From: Impatiens glandulifera
Lineage: Eukaryota; Streptophyta; Magnoliopsida; Ericales; Balsaminaceae
DNA length: 64,000 nucleotides
Reading direction: 5' to 3'
Assembly: GCF_907164915.1 (NCBI RefSeq)
Contig: NC_061870.1
Location: 25,085,348-25,149,347 of the forward strand
Positions 22,605-37,036 of this stretch are shown here, piece by piece (within the stretch, counting starts at the first letter, position 1; every line of letters begins with the position of its first letter). Under the pieces are notes generated by a model. The model did no database searches. It worked only from the letters and a program-made list of their open reading frames with translations, and was not told the origin of the DNA. The translations under genes were made by a program, and so were the position numbers.

Positions 22605-25600
22605 ATGGGGAACTCAAAGAATGATTCCGTCGCCGACGGCGACAACTCAGGCGGGGATGTTCCAGATTCCGATACCGCTATATATTCTGAAGGAGAGAAA
22701 GTCCTCGCTTATCATGGTCCTCGCATCTACGAAGCCAAGGTTTTTCTTCTCATCTATCGCAAGTTCGTTAATTCTGTTTTGGGATAAAAATTACTTCACT
22801 CCGATGACTGAATTGTTGTAGAAATTGAGAAAATTATGATTTATTCAATTTGCATCCTTGATTTTAAGATCGATTATTCACAAAAGAGAAGAGTAGATTG
22901 ATAGATGCAGCCGATATGAAACAAGTTAATGACAGATATGTTTCCAAACTAGGTGGATGATTTCATTTTTTTTCTCGATTTCTTCTCTTTAGCAGCAAAT
23001 TGGATATTTCTGTTTTCGAAATTAAGGGTTACTCTGACTGAAGTGTGAATTGTTCATATCAATTGAAACTATTTGATTTGGAGTTCTTTTATTTCCCCTC
23101 AATGTTTTTTCACTTATCTGTTGTAAAAATTGCACAAGGTTCAAAAAGCTGAAGTGAGGAAGAAAGAATGGAGATACTTTGTTCACTATCTTGTAAGTTA
23201 TCTACCCATTATATTGATCTTCATTTTAGGATTACATATGAGTACATAATATCTTCATCAATTGTGTTAAATCTGTTAGCAAATTGAGTGATTTTCCCAG
23301 ATTGGTGTTTGATTGACCTTTTCTTTTGTCTTTCCTTTTTACAGGGTTGGAATAAAAAGTAAGTTCAAGATTTTTTATTACACGCCAAATTGGACATATT
23401 TTCAAACATGGAGTTGAGGCATTAGAATCAGATGTGGTGAATTGTGTTTGGTTCTAAATCTTTTGACCTTATATATGTTCTTTCTATCCTAGAAACAGAT
23501 ATTTTTCTTCCACTGGCTTTAGATCAATTTGGTTGGTCATCTTTATATGCTTATGAGGAAAGATCAATGATTATGCTCTATGTGATCATTTCCTTGGTTA
23601 GGTTTTATTGGTTTACTATTATGTATCAGTTGATTGAATGAAAATACTATGAATTTCCTTACTTCAAGCCAATTCACTCAGATGTACCATTTACATACTA
23701 AGAAGCACTAAAGAAAGCTTGAGATGTTTTTTGTTTACTTCTGTTCAAATGATTGGACAATAACACAAGTCTTTGCTACCCTTTAGAATGCTTTACCATC
23801 TCCTTTTGTTATCTGTATGCCTGCGACAAGAAGGCCTTCTGCTATTACTCGTAAAAAAAATGTAAACAATCTTGATTTTGTTGGAAAATTGCTAAAGTTA
23901 CATTTGAAAGTGATTTCTTTTGTCATTTGGAATCAGATTTTTCCTAATTGATGTGATATTTTGGAGAAGGTCATGCTAATTTGGTTTTATATATGCTGGT
24001 CTCTATCCTTAATATGGACATTGTAGATCTTCCTGAATGTATCAATTTAATTGCCTAGCTTTGTTTTTTGCCAGAATTTGCTAACCCTAGCTAACATATG
24101 AAAATGTCTGAATATATAACATCATGAAACAGCTGGGATGAATGGGTAGGGGCAGATCGACTGATGAAGCACTCGCAGGAGAATGTGAATAAGCAACAGG
24201 CACTTGAAAAAAAGCAGGCAGCAGACAAGAATTCAAAATCAGCATCGCGTGCACCACAATCTAAATCTAAATCCTCAACTGGTAGCTAATTTTCTGTGAA
24301 AATTGCATACAATGATAATTTTTGTTTATATATTTTCTTCTGCAATTCAGCAAACCAGTGACACTGCCAAATCCACTTTAGCTCTTCTGTTCAATTTCGC
24401 ACTGGAAGAATGGAAACAATATTTGGGATGTTTCATTGATAGCATTTTCAATATATTTCCTTGATAAGCTAACTTTCTCCAATGATTCTTGCAGATGTTA
24501 AGACAGAAAAGGAGGACATAAAGAACACTGGTATCTATTTTCCTTTCCCTCTTCTTCTTAATCTCTTCTTGTTTTTTTCACTGTAACCCTGTTTCCTTTG
24601 AATATTTTTGCAGTGTCAAAGGGGAAGAAGAGAAAAGCAGATTCAATCATTGAGGTATGTTTTGAAATATTCTCAATATACTTTATGAATGATGATGAAA
24701 TAAGCTATGTTTCTTCCTACTCTGTTGTTTGTTAATGAAACACTATTTTGATGACTACTGATGGTCTAAATTCTGGTTTATTGACACCAGAAGGATATTG
24801 ATGCATCTGTGGAGAAGGTAGTCAAGATCCAGATTCCGTCATCACTAAAGAAACAACTAGTTGAAGACTGCAAGTTCATTCAGCAGGATAAGGTACTCAA
24901 TATTATGGAAATGATGATTTATAAATCATTCAAACTCTTGCCATCATTATCATTTTTGTTTACTTTTAATTTTAACAAAATCCAACTTTTCAATTTCTTA
25001 ACTGCAGCTTGTTAAACTTCCTCGTTCTCCCACCGTTGATGATATATTGACCAAGTATCTTGAATACAGGACAAAAAACGATGGCACGTAAGTTCCAACT
25101 GTTGAACCTCTTCTCTGTACTCCACACTATACACTGTTTTTTAAATGGCATTTACTTTGTTTTGTTTGGGTGAAGGATTACTGATTCTGTTGGAGAAATC
25201 TTGAATGGATTAAGGTGCTATTTTGATAAATCGCTTGAGATAATTTTGTTGTATAAAAATGAGCGCCAACAATACAATGAAGCAGTCGTAGCAGCAAATT
25301 CTGTTTCTCCGTCCACTGTATATGGCGCTGAACATCTCTTGCGCCTTTTTGGTAAGACAATTGGCCTCATTTGGAAACAAACACTTCTCAACTTAAAGAA
25401 GAATAAGCATAGTTAATTGAATTGTGTTTATGTTCTGTCTATTTGTAGTTAAGCTTCCAGAGTTATTGTCTTATGTAAGCATTGAAGAGGAGGCATTGAG
25501 CCAATTGCAACTACAGCTAGTAGACCTTCTCAAGTAATAAATGATTTGAGTCTCTTTAATAATAATACACTAAAGATCTCGGCTGGCCATTTTTATGGAA

Positions 25601-25718
25601 CATTGATGTTTTTTTTTTCATTTGACATTGATGTAGGTTTATGCAAAAGCAACAGGGGACATTCTTTCTTTCCTCTTATGAAACATGGAAAAGTTCTGAA
25701 AAAGGGAAGGATAAATGA
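22605..25718 (+). CDS. MRG: MRG-family chromatin reader (chromodomain plus MRG domain), 11 exons
   Basis: Exons by eye are 22605-22739, 23139-23192, 23345-23358, 24133-24281, 24495-24530, 24614-24654, 24791-24892, 25008-25087, 25176-25351, 25449-25533 and 25637-25718. All introns are GT-AG and the joined frame is 317 residues, normal for plant MRG1/MRG2. The chromo-barrel at about 27-80 includes HYLGWNKNWDEWV, with all five expected methyl-lysine cage residues (H37, Y42, Y62, W65, W69). A Lys/Ser-rich linker follows, then the MRG domain at about 148-312. Homologues read H3K4me3/H3K36me3 in the nucleus and work with HAM histone acetyltransferases and flowering regulators. Exon 3 is only 14 nt. 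A CT-rich pyrimidine patch precedes the start (22474-22500). The ATG at 22605 is preferred because upstream in-frame sequence lacks an ATG. It converges on the MYB gene. Confidence 0.93.
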
Positions 25719-26800
25719 AAGTTTTAACAACATCTCTAGAAGAAGAAGAAGTTCAAGGTGACTTGCTGACTCATTATTAAACCATCTGTTGTGGTGCATC
25801 AATATAGATTCATATCTCAAAACTAGTTTTTTTTTTATTTTGTCTATTTGGGATATAGCTCCTTTAGCATCATTAATCACATTTGAAAATATAGCTTTAT
25901 TGGTGGAAAACTATAACCAACTATCAATACCTTCTGTTGTAACATTGGATATTCAAAATTACTTCTATGAAACTGTAATGTGTATTAGCTAATGTATTTG
26001 TTTGTGTGTGATTTGAGAATGGGGTCAAAGTTGATGGTGGCAATAACATATGAAAACTTGTTAAATTCCTTGTAGTTTTTCTTTAGTGATAATACTACTT
26101 AGTTTGAGCGTTACAAATGATATCAAAGTCGAGTCGAGAACGGGTGAAAACGCTAAAAGAAATGTTGTATAAATAAGTTGAGAGATTATAATATTCCACA
26201 TCGAGAAATAAGAGTAAACATGACACTTTTTATAAGATTAAGTTAAATTTTTTTATAAAGTGATTTTTTATTGTTATTAAATAATTATCATAACAAGTTT
26301 AAATTAATTAAACTTTTATAATTAAAAAATATTAATGACTAAATAACTAATTAATTTTTTTTAAGTACTTATTCTATAAAACTTGATTTGCTTAAAAATT
26401 AACAACTCACTATTATTAGATTATATTTTAGATGGAATTAAAGTAAACATAAAGAAAAAAGATATTAACACCCATTTATCATCAAAATAATAATAAATAT
26501 TATTTTTAAAAAGTCTTTTTCCGAACGAACCGAACAAGGAGTAAATTATTTTTCTCCAGTTTTAAAAGAGACAACTAGTATTTTGTTTCTCGATGTTTTT
26601 TCTATCTGATAATTTTTTTTATTTTTTTTATAAAAAAAAAAAAAAAAAAAGCTACGATTTCCCCTGAACCGGCCGGCGGCAACTATGCCGTTGATTTCTT
26701 CTCTGTTTGTACAATGCCTGCATCTTTCTTCTCCGGCGGATTTAACTGCTCAAAGATAGGGATATGAGCTTCTTTATAGATCAAAGATCCTTGTTTTTCA
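25719..26800. other. Spacer between convergent MRG and MYB genes
   Basis: It holds the MRG 3' UTR and then AT-rich DNA with A and T runs near 26625-26650. No coding sequence is supported. Confidence 0.5.
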
Positions 26801-26804
26801 TCCA

Positions 26805-27710
26805 TTACTCGATCCGATTCACTCCAATTCGTTTCACAGCCGAATTCATGAACCTCTCCGCCACCGCCTGCTGCACACACATCACACCTCCAGTTCCAGT
26901 TCCTCCTCCATGTTCAGCCATATAGCTCCTAACCTCCTTCTTTATCATATCCTGAATCACCGCCAGAAACTCAGCATTAAACGGCATGAACGCTTTCTCC
27001 ACCGGTGTTCCCAGATCCAACCTGGTTTCCGGCGCCGGCGCAGGCACCGGAACCAACTGAATCGGCTTCGCCTCTTCCTCACGGATATCAGTACCTGGAA
27101 GCGATAAACATAAAGAGGTTGGAGGATCAATCATCGGCGCCGGCGGTTGAGGAGGAGAAGACGGCAAAACGCAGACAGATCTGGCGATAGGACGATAAAC
27201 ATGAGAAGAAGATGAAAGCTGTAGACTAGAATCGCTAACATCAGATCCAGATGGACTACTCGGATTCAAGTAAAAAGCCGAGCCGGCGCTAACGGATCTC
27301 TTAAGCGGCTGTGGATTTGGAGTCAAGTAATCGTCATCTCCATTATCAGCGTTTTCAAATGAAGAACTCTTCCTCTTCAAGGTAGAGTTCCAATGATTCT
27401 TAATCGCGTTATCAGTCCTTCCAGACAATAATCTGGCGATTGTAGCCCATTTATTACCAAACCTAGCATGCGCACGTATAATAATCTCATCTTCATCAAG
27501 AGTAAAAGCACGATGTTCAACTTGAGGAGAAAGCTGATTACACCATCGTAACCTACAAGATTTACCAGATCTACCTGATATAGATTTGCTAATAAGTGAC
27601 CAATTCCTCGGTCCATGTTTCTGAACAAGCCTCTGTAACATATCGTCTTCTTCAGGACTCCATGGACCTTTGATCCGATCAAAATCAGTCTTCATATTCA
27701 TATTCGCCAT
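26805..27710 (-). CDS. R2R3-MYB transcription factor, subgroup 22 (MYB44/70/73/77-like)
   Basis: This is an intronless 301-residue frame. R2 spans about 13-62 (W17, W37, W56) and R3 about 65-112 (F69, W88, W107), with typical KGPWSPEED and [19 protein letters not shown] short EAR-like LCLSLPG lies at 200-206. The block [14 protein letters not shown] at 251-264 is diagnostic for subgroup 22, whose members are ABA, auxin and stress-linked nuclear regulators, often repressive. The lack of introns also fits this subgroup. A TATATATAAAC on the minus strand near 27795-27805 lies about 90 bp upstream of the ATG, followed by a GA/CT-rich leader. The exact orthologue within the subgroup cannot be settled by eye. 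Confidence 0.93.
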   Translation of the reverse strand: MANMNMKTDFDRIKGPWSPEEDDMLQRLVQKHGPRNWSLISKSISGRSGKSCRLRWCNQLSPQVEHRAFTLDEDEIIIRAHARFGNKWATIARLLSGRTDNAIKNHWNSTLKRKSSSFENADNGDDDYLTPNPQPLKRSVSAGSAFYLNPSSPSGSDVSDSSLQLSSSSHVYRPIARSVCVLPSSPPQPPAPMIDPPTSLCLSLPGTDIREEEAKPIQLVPVPAPAPETRLDLGTPVEKAFMPFNAEFLAVIQDMIKKEVRSYMAEHGGGTGTGGVMCVQQAVAERFMNSAVKRIGVNRIE

Positions 27711-27794
27711 TGATGAGATATTTGAGCGAGCTCAGAAGAAAAGAGAGAGAGAGAGAGACGGTTATGGTGGATGTGACTGGTAAGAGTGATTTGT

Positions 27795-27805
27795 TTATAT
27801 ATAGG
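27795..27805 (-). promoter_or_regulatory. TATA box of the MYB gene
   Basis: The minus strand reads TATATATAAAC about 85-95 bp upstream of the MYB start codon. A GA-rich leader (27740-27760) lies between. Confidence 0.55.
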
Positions 27806-28649
27806 AATGAAGGGTGCGGTTGGGTGACTGGATTAGCCGGTGAGAATTGATAATGGAAGAGGAGAATAGGGAACCGGTTGTTGAATATGGAAAGCGGTTT
27901 CAAATATGGCTTTTGGGATACAGCTGTAAATGGACACGCGTCGGGTTTATAGGTGCACTCATTTTGCACACACATAAATAATGTAGCAACTTCTCCTTTT
28001 ATTATTTTCTTAACCGTTTCCACATGCCCATATCTTAAACCGTTCAAATTAATTATACAAATTCACACATTTATTTATTTTTATTCATTGATTTTTAATA
28101 AAGACATTATCTATTCTGTTATATATATATATTTGTTATTATTAAGAAAAACAGAGTTTAGAGCTGTTTAATTTAAATTTTACATGAATTATCTCCTCCA
28201 TTTGCATAATCCCAAAAGGAGAAAAAAATATATAAGAAGACTGATTGAATAAGGGAGAACATGCATTTTTTCAAAGATAATAATATAAAAAAATGTCATT
28301 TTTTTTAAGTATTACTTTGATACGTCTAATATCACATGCATATAAGAGAAATTGTTGAATTTTCAATAATAGTACTCATTTAATTCATATTATTCATAGT
28401 GTTATTATTATTATCTTCTTTTAGTTCGTTCCAAAAAATCAGTGGAGTTAATCATTTTTTCGAGAACCTACGAGTTCAATAACTTATTGGCTAATTTGGT
28501 TGTATATTATTATTTTATTTTTATTTTTTTCTCCAAGACTTGTTTTTTTTAATTTAAACTATTTTTAATATAAATAAACAATTTTTTTTTAAACAATTGA
28601 GAAACATTGCAATGATCACAGTAGAGGAAACAACCTCTTACATTTTAGG

Positions 28650-28905
28650 TCTTGTTCAAATTGAGTTTTTTAAAATATTTAAAGAGAAAAATAATAATGA
28701 TTGTTGATGATTTTGAATAGCGGTGATTATTTTTTATAAAAATACTTAAAAGGTATTGATATATATAAATAAAATAAAATTTTAAAATTTAAAATATAAG
28801 ATTATTTTATAAATTTTTATTAATGAAATGAATGATATAATTGTTAAGAAAAGAATATTAAAAAATTAATTTTATTTGAATTTTTTAAACTAAAAAAGAA
28901 CAGAG
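28650..28905 (+). mobile_element. MITE-like dispersed repeat, copy 1
   Basis: It aligns with 55384-55645 and with the reverse complement of 30291-30561. Shared strings include AATAATGAT, GATGATTTT, ACTTAAAAGGTATTGATATA and AATTTAAAATATAAGAT. It is non-coding and about 260 bp. Confidence 0.55.
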
Positions 28906-30290
28906 TCTCACACTAAACTAAGGTAAATCTCAATTAATAATAAAAATAAAAATAAAAATAAAAAGATAGAATTAAAGAAGTGGTTGAATTCTTAGGGACT
29001 TGGGATCGGAAAATAAGGAGATGGGGCTGCAAAGGTTTGTTTGAATTTAGATAATAGTATAAGGTATTGTTTGGTTATTTGGATAATTTAACATATAAAA
29101 ATATTTAAAATTATTCACCAAAAAAGTATAAACCAAGTTATAGCTAGATACCATTATTTTAATGATGTTCAAAACTCTTAAGTCCTAATTTGAATATGTA
29201 ATAATACTTTCAGAGCCAATTTGACATTCTAAATTATAATATATTCATAATGAACTAGAATTTTTGGCATTCCATCTCCCTAGCCATATTACAATTATTT
29301 AATTCTTTGGTTTATTTGTCACAAATAGTATTTTACAGTAACTAAGATAATGAACTATTATTAATAAATATTTTGACAAATAGTTTTTAAAATTAATTAA
29401 ACGATAAAATTAAATTAAAAATTAATAAAGGAGTGAATAGAAATTGTATAAGTACATGTCAAAATACAAGCAATGATATTGATACTAATGAAATTTATGT
29501 AATGGGGTGATTAACAACAACAAAAATTATTATATATTCAATCACACTAAGTGAGTAGACAAATCACTATAAAATGTTTTTCAAAAAAGACAATATATAA
29601 TTTGGGTTTTGTTTTTTTCTAGCAAATAGATTACTATTTTGAATGAACTTTCTTTTTCCCCATTGTTAAGTGGGAAAAGAAGTTCCCCTTGGGTATTTTG
29701 TTGTAATGGAGCATTGTCTTTATGTAGGGTACCTAGCAAGGTCTAACTTTTGTAAGAGGAGAGGCATATAAACTAGTTTATACCATACATGAGTTTAGCT
29801 AAAAATTTCATTCTATCCCTAATAAAAAACAGATTCTTTGTATTGTTTGTAAATTTATGAGCACTAAATTTTTTGTATTTGCATCATTTTTAAAATATAT
29901 ATATTGATTTAGAAAATTAAGATGATATCCCCAATTTTAATCTCCACAAATGAATTTGTGATTTTGATTTTTTTACATAATTTTTTTATTAGTTGAGTTA
30001 TTCAAGTAAAGTATTAAGGGGAAATGAGGAACTGAGCTTCTCTGTTTTGGAATTTTTTTTATCATTCACATATCATATTTTATATTTTTTTCACGTAATT
30101 TATCACTTAAAATACATTTAATTAAGATTTAAATACTTTTATATACATAATTCTGTTTGAAAATGTTATTTTACATTTATTTTTCTTTAAAATTTCTCCT
30201 GCACAAAGTATATATTAATAAAAAAAAATTATGGTCAAATTTAAACACATAACTAAATTCAATCCATTATCACCTCAAGTTACAACTAAT

Positions 30291-30561
30291 GCCTCTTTCG
30301 TATTTGGGTTATTCAAATAATCCAACAAAATCAATTATCATATTACACTCTCTCATCCATTAAATTAATCAATTCATTAACCAAAATACTAAAATACTTT
30401 ATATTTTAAATTATTATTATTTATTTTATTTATATATATATATATGAATACCTTTTAAGTCTTTTTACCAAAAAAAACATCATTATTTTCTAAAAATCAT
30501 CCTCCATAATCATTGTTTTCTCTCTATGGGTTATTTAAATGACCTGAAACAAAAAAAAGGC
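30291..30561 (-). mobile_element. MITE-like dispersed repeat, copy 2, with visible TIRs
   Basis: The left end GCCTCTTTCGTATTTGGGTT and the reverse complement of the right end (GCCTTTTTTTGTTTCAGGTC, then ATTTAAATAACCC) form imperfect terminal inverted repeats of about 30 bp. The body matches copies at 28650 and 55384 in inverted orientation. No transposase is present. Confidence 0.55.
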
Positions 30562-31087
30562 CTAAGTTGTGTTTCTTTGAATTAAACATATTATTGACTA
30601 ATAAACTTATTTCGTTTTTAAATAAAATTAAATTCATTCTCACTCATGGATAGTCGTCATTTTAGTGTAAATAATGTCAAATTGACTGATTCAACTATAT
30701 TACTGATTTTGTATTAGGATATCATATTTTATATCTCGTAATGTTTATCACATTATTTACATTTTAACTATATAACTATTATATATTTTTTTTCCCATCA
30801 ACATTAATATTCTTTATAGTTTAAATGATTTTAGAGTACAACACGTACATACACACAATATCTAAATATGGAGAAAATGAATGAGTAACAACTTCATCGT
30901 TATCTTAGTTTGTAATATTGCTGTGTGAAAATGGAATATAATATATGCGTCGTTGTTTGAGAATTGAGCCGAAGAAATCCTTCTAAGACGAAAATGAAAC
31001 TATGACATAAAAGTGATGTACCATTTTAAATAACATATTTACACATTTTTTTTATAAAAAAATGTTTATTAGAAAGACATAATTACA

Positions 31088-31093
<6 letters not shown>

Positions 31094-31150
<57 letters not shown>
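31094..31150. repeat. (AT)n microsatellite
   Basis: This is an AT dinucleotide run of about 57 bp. Confidence 0.95.
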
Positions 31151-31153
<3 letters not shown>

Positions 31154-31689
31154 GATATTTTAAAATTTAGTTGAATGTGTAGGACCTTATACCGGTTATT
31201 TTATTTTAAATAGTTTAATTATTTGAAAATTCAGCAAAGTTACATTTTAATCTCACGATAATAAAAAAAAATCTTCCTTCAGTTTAAGTTATTTAAATAA
31301 TCTAAACCATTCCAACAACATTTTCATTCTCTTCTTTTATTCTATTATTTAATTTTTTAATTAAAATAATAAATTACTCTCTATTTTTAAATTATTATTT
31401 TATTATTTTTATTATTAGCGGTAATTTGGTATCATGAATGATATCGAAAACGATGTGTTGACACGTGATTAACTTAAATTTAATAAGAGAGAAAAATTTC
31501 ATTTTTCAAATTCAATCCTGTGTAGCCACGGACATCATTCCTAATACAAATTTATGGTTTGTTATCATTACTCTTATTATATTACTTTAACTTATTTTAA
31601 CCAAATGTTTTCACATTCTCATTCATTGTTTATTTTTTTCTTCTGTTGTTTCAATCTCAATTCAAAAATGTAAAATAAAATAATAATAA

Positions 31690-32060
31690 TAATAATTCTG
31701 TGGGAGTAAAAACTGGTGGGCCTTAAATATAGTATTTTTGGTGATTGAAAGCCCATCATCTTTGACCATTTTCCTAGAGAGAGAAATAGACAAAGCCAGG
31801 CTGTAGAGCATTTTCCTTTGACGGTGTAATGTATTTCTTTCATTTTAAAAAATATATAAAAAAATGTTTTTCAGATTTTCAAATATATATTATAAAAAAA
31901 GTAGTAACGGCCGCACGGAAAGGGTGAGGTGGCAGAAAACGACAATATCGGTCGCCTAATTGGAGGTCGAATCATTACTGTTTCTGTCAGTACAGCCTGT
32001 ATTTCTGGACCCACTTTTATATCCACCGACACCTGCCCGTCCCCAAAACTACCAAAACTG
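31690..32060. other. GC-richer unique island of unknown role
   Basis: This segment stands out from its AT-rich surroundings (for example AACGGCCGCACGGAAAGGG and GACACCTGCCCGTCCCC). It includes GGGCC/GCCCA elements near 31711 and 31750 like those in plant promoters. The 65-codon minus frame at 31871-32068 has no recognisable family and ends in low-complexity residues. It could be a promoter remnant or a conserved non-coding element. Confidence 0.3.
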
Positions 32061-35000
32061 TCCTTCATTCCTAACTAATTTTTCAATAATTCAAATATAG
32101 ATTATTGAAAAATATATTATCTAAATAAAAACACTTGAATGAAAGGAGATGAATCTGTATTATGTAAAATTAGAATAAATAAAAAAGTAATTAAAAAAAA
32201 GAGAATATAGAACAGAGAGCACATGTTAAAGAGAATTGGGAGAAGTGAATGTACGGAACCGGTCACATGTTCATAGCTGTGACCTGCACGGTTTATTAGT
32301 AGGTTAAATTATAGGGGTCGGAATGGGTTTCCTGCAACCTTCCCCTTTTTAATTTAACTTTTTAATTATTTAATTTTAAAATTTTGAATTAGGGAGCCTA
32401 CATGAAAGAGATAAACTAGAGTGTTAAATTAGGACTTTTATTTGGATTTTCTTTTTTAAATTATTTGATAAAAAAAATATTATTTACGTTTGTTTGTTAT
32501 ATTATTATAATTTCATTTAATTTAATTTTTTTATTTTATAAACACGACACAAGAATAATCACGATCACGATCACTAGTATACACACGAAATAACATAAAT
32601 ACAATTAGTCACCTAACCTAAACTACTCACTTTAACATTATCTAAACCTATTACATTTTTATTCAATTAATAAATTATTTAATTTCATAAATATAATATT
32701 TATAATTAAAATTAAATCTACTAAAATATAATATTAAAATAAAATATTAACTTAAATAATATAAATTAAAAATATTATATATATATAAAAAATATATGAA
32801 TAGAAATGTGAGTCTATTAATATTTATTTTCGATATTATTTTAATAAATTACTTATAAATTTTTAAAATTTTAAATTATTTATAATTTCAATTATTATTA
32901 ATACATTAAATAATAAATATATGATAATAATTTTAAATTTAATAATATAATAATATAATAATATACATTTATAATTTCTACCCACATTTCTCAATTTACT
33001 CAAACTTATTACATTAACATTATCAAATTATAGCATTTCTTCCAATCTCTTAGTAATAGATCACATATTTAGTTTATCATCATATTATTTTAAAAAAATC
33101 TTAAATCACTCTAAAATTTCAATAATAATAAAAAAAATTATCAAACAAAAAATATAATTTATAAAATTAATATTAATTAAAAAATAAAATAGTGAAAAAT
33201 TATATAAATATATTATAACCTAAAATTTCATACTACTTTTAATTATATTAAATAAAAAATTAATAATATATCAATTTAATTAATATTTTCCTAAAAAATA
33301 ATTATTTTTATTAACGATTGATTACATATTTGTATATCATTAAATCATTTAAAATATATTAAACCATTCTAAAATTTAAAAAGTTAATAAAGCATTTTTT
33401 AAAAATCTATATATTTTCATAAAAAATCTACACTACTATTAATTATATATAATAATAAATATCATATTCTTATCTAATATTTTTAAAATTATAAAATTTC
33501 ACATTTATCATTTTTAACTAACTTAATATTTTTTTTAAAATAAATAATAACTTTATAACAACAAATTTAACAAATTTTATTTGAATAATTATTTTTATGT
33601 TTTAAAACACATTTTAAATAATTTTTTAAATAATTGATATTCAAATTATTATTTATAAAACTAAATGTTGAAATTTATTTACACATTTTATATATTAAAT
33701 AACTTTTTAAATAAATTTAACTTATTAAATTAATTTAAATTTTCTAAATTAAAATAAATTAATAATTATATTTTATATTTTTTACTAACAATATAATTTA
33801 AAATATATAAATAATAAATCATTAACATTAATGTGTCAAGACACAATTGTGTTAACACGATTACAAAATTTAGTCGGAATAAAACAAATTTAAATGCGAG
33901 TTAGCACGACACGAATAAACTCATGGACACAAATAACACGATATGAAAGAGTATATGAATCATAATATTTTGAATGGGTCAAGATAAGATACGACATACA
34001 TAAGATTGTGACACGACACAACACGACTTGCCGGAGTGAAATACGAATGTTTATGCACGATACACAGCTCTATAAAAATTATTATTATTCATTAATTAAC
34101 TGAAAAACCACAATAAATAAATATATAATAAATAAATAAATAAATAATATATATATATATATTAAATAGTAACAATTATAATTGAATATCAAGGAAGTAC
34201 AGTTGATTACATATTTGTATATAAATCATTTAAAATATATTAAAACACTCTAAAATTTTAAAAGTTAATAAAATATTTAAAAAAAAGTTATATTTTATCA
34301 TAAAAAAATTCAATACTTTTAATTACATATAAGAATAAATTTTTATTTAATATTTTAAAAATTAAAAAATTTCACATTTATTATTTTTAACTAACTTAAT
34401 ATATTATTTTAAAAAAATAAATTAATAATTTTATAACAAGAACTAATTTTATTTAGATAATTATTTATATATTTTAAAATACATTTTAAATAATTATTAA
34501 ATTATTATTTATAAAATTAAATGTTAAAATTTATATTTACATATTAAATAACTTTTTAAATAAATTTAATGAATTTAACTTATTAAATTAATTTATTTTT
34601 TTTTAACTTAAAATAAATTAATAATATTTTTTTATAATTTTTACTAACAATATAATTTAATATATATATATATAATAATAATAATAATTAATTAACATGA
34701 GTTTGTCTAGACACGATTATTTTGACACGATAACAAAATCTAGTCGGAATAACACGAATTTAAACACGAGTTAGCATGACACGAATAAACTAATGAACAA
34801 GAATAACACGACACAAAAGAGTCTGTGAATCATAATATTTTGAATGGTCAAGAAACGATACGACATACATAAAATTGAGACACACGACACAACACGACTT
34901 ACCCGAGTCGAATACGAATGTTTATGCACGATGCTCAACTCTACATAAGAGAGAGAAACACTAAAACAACTACAATATTCCCTGTAAAAAATAAAATTAT

Positions 35001-35939
35001 TATTATTAATTAATTAACTGAAAAACCACCCAAAATATTTATATATATATATATATAAATATAAATATAAATTAGTAACAATTATAATTGAATATGAAGG
35101 AGTAAAAAAATATAGTTAATTACATATTTGTATATCATTTAAAATATATTAAATTATTCTAAAATTTTAAAAATTAATAAAACATTTTAAAAAAGTTATA
35201 TTTTATTATAATAAAATCTTAACTTTTTTAATTATATATAATAATAAATTCTTATTTAATAAAAATTATAAAATTTCATATTTATCATTTTTAACTATCT
35301 TAATATATTATATTTTAAAATAATTTAATAACTTTATTACAACAAATTTAACTAATTTTATTTGAATAATTGTGTTTTAATTTAAATTTTAAATAATTAT
35401 TAAATTATTATTTATGAAACTATACGTTAAAATTTATATTTACTCATTTTACATATTAAAAAACTTTTTAAATAAATTTAATACATTTAACATATTAAAT
35501 TAATTTAATTTTTTATAATTAAAATAAATTAATAATCATATTTTATAATTTTTACTAACAATATAATTTAGTATATATATATATAATAAATAATTAACAT
35601 GAATGTGTCAAGACACGATGACAAAATCTAATCGGAATAACACGAGTTTAAACACGAGTTAGCACGACACGAATAAACTCGTGAACACAAATAACACGAC
35701 ACGAAAGAATCTGTGAATCATAATATTTTGTGTGGGTCAAGACACGGTACAACACACATAAGATTGAGACATTACACAACTCGATTGAGAGTCTAACACG
35801 ACTTGACCAAGTCGAATACGAATATTTATGCACGATGCCTAACTTTACATGAGAGCAAGAAACACTGGAACAACTACAATGTTCCCTAGAAAAAATAAAA
35901 ATTATTATTAATTAATTAACTGAAAAACCAAAAAAAAAT

Positions 35940-36083
35940 ATAATACTTATAATGCTAGCTGTAAATGGCAATGAAAATTTAGTGATACTCGACATTGAAA
36001 TATTCGTTTGACCAATTCTACGTTCATATTTCAATGTCGAGTATCACTAAATTTCCATTTCCATTTACAGCTGACATGATAGG

Positions 36084-36089
<6 letters not shown>
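35940..36089. mobile_element. 150-bp foldback MITE/hairpin in array unit 3
   Basis: The termini ATAATAC / GTATTAT are inverted. The whole element is a near-perfect palindrome with arms of about 60 bp: AGCTGTAAATGGCAATG and TTAGTGATACTCGACATTGA pair with their complements near 36036-36072. The loop is near 36008-36025. It sits in a TA-rich site that is empty in units 1 and 2. Confidence 0.85.
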
Positions 36090-36123
<34 letters not shown>

Positions 36124-37036
36124 TACAAATAAATAAATTAGTAACAATTATTATTGAATATGAAGAAGCTAAGCAAATATATTTGATTATATATTTTTAT
36201 ATCACTAAATCATTTATAATATAATAAATCACTCTAAAATTTTAAAAATTAATAAAATACTTTAATAAAACTTTATTTTATTATTAAAAATTTCCACTAT
36301 TTTTAATTATATATAATAAGAAATTCTTGTCTAATATTTTTAAATTATAAAATTGCACATTTATCATTTTTAACCAACTTAATATATTATTTTTTAAAAT
36401 AAATTAATAACTTTATAACAACAAATTTAACTATTTTTATTTAGATAATTATTTATATGTTTCAAAACACATTTTAAATAATTGTTAAATTATTACTTAT
36501 GAAACTATATATTAAAATTTATACTTACACATTTTACCTATCAAATAACTTTTTAAATAAATTTAATACATTTAACTTATTAAATTAATTTATTTTTTTT
36601 ATATTAAAATAAATTAAGAATCATAATTTATAATTTTTACTAACAATATAATTTAATATATATATAATAATTAATTAGTATGAGTGTGTTAAGACACAGT
36701 TGTGTTGACACAATGACAAAATCTAATCAGAATAACACGAATTTAATCACGAGTTAGCACGACACGAATAAACTCGTGGACACGAATAACACGACACGAA
36801 AGAGTCTGTGAATCATAATATTTTGTGTGGGTCAAGACACGATACGACACGCATAAGATTTAAACATGACACAACACGATTGAGAGTCTAACACGACTTG
36901 ACTGAGTCGAATACAAATATTTATGCACGATGCCCAACTTTATATGGGAGCGAGAAACACTAGAACAACTACAATGTTACCTAAAAAAAAAAATTTTTTT
37001 ATTAATTAATTAACTGAAAAACCACCCAATATATAT

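Larger units (their letters stand above)
28050..33309. other. Gene-free AT-rich intergenic region
   Basis: No supported gene lies in this 5.2-kb stretch. It contains two copies of a MITE-like family (28650-28905, 30291-30561), an (AT)n tract and a small GC-richer island (31690-32060), each listed separately. The rest is low-complexity A/T sequence. Confidence 0.5.

Noticed and set aside
31871..32068. 65-codon minus-strand frame in a GC-richer island
   Set aside because: No recognisable domain, low-complexity C-terminal end and no splice-linked continuation were found.
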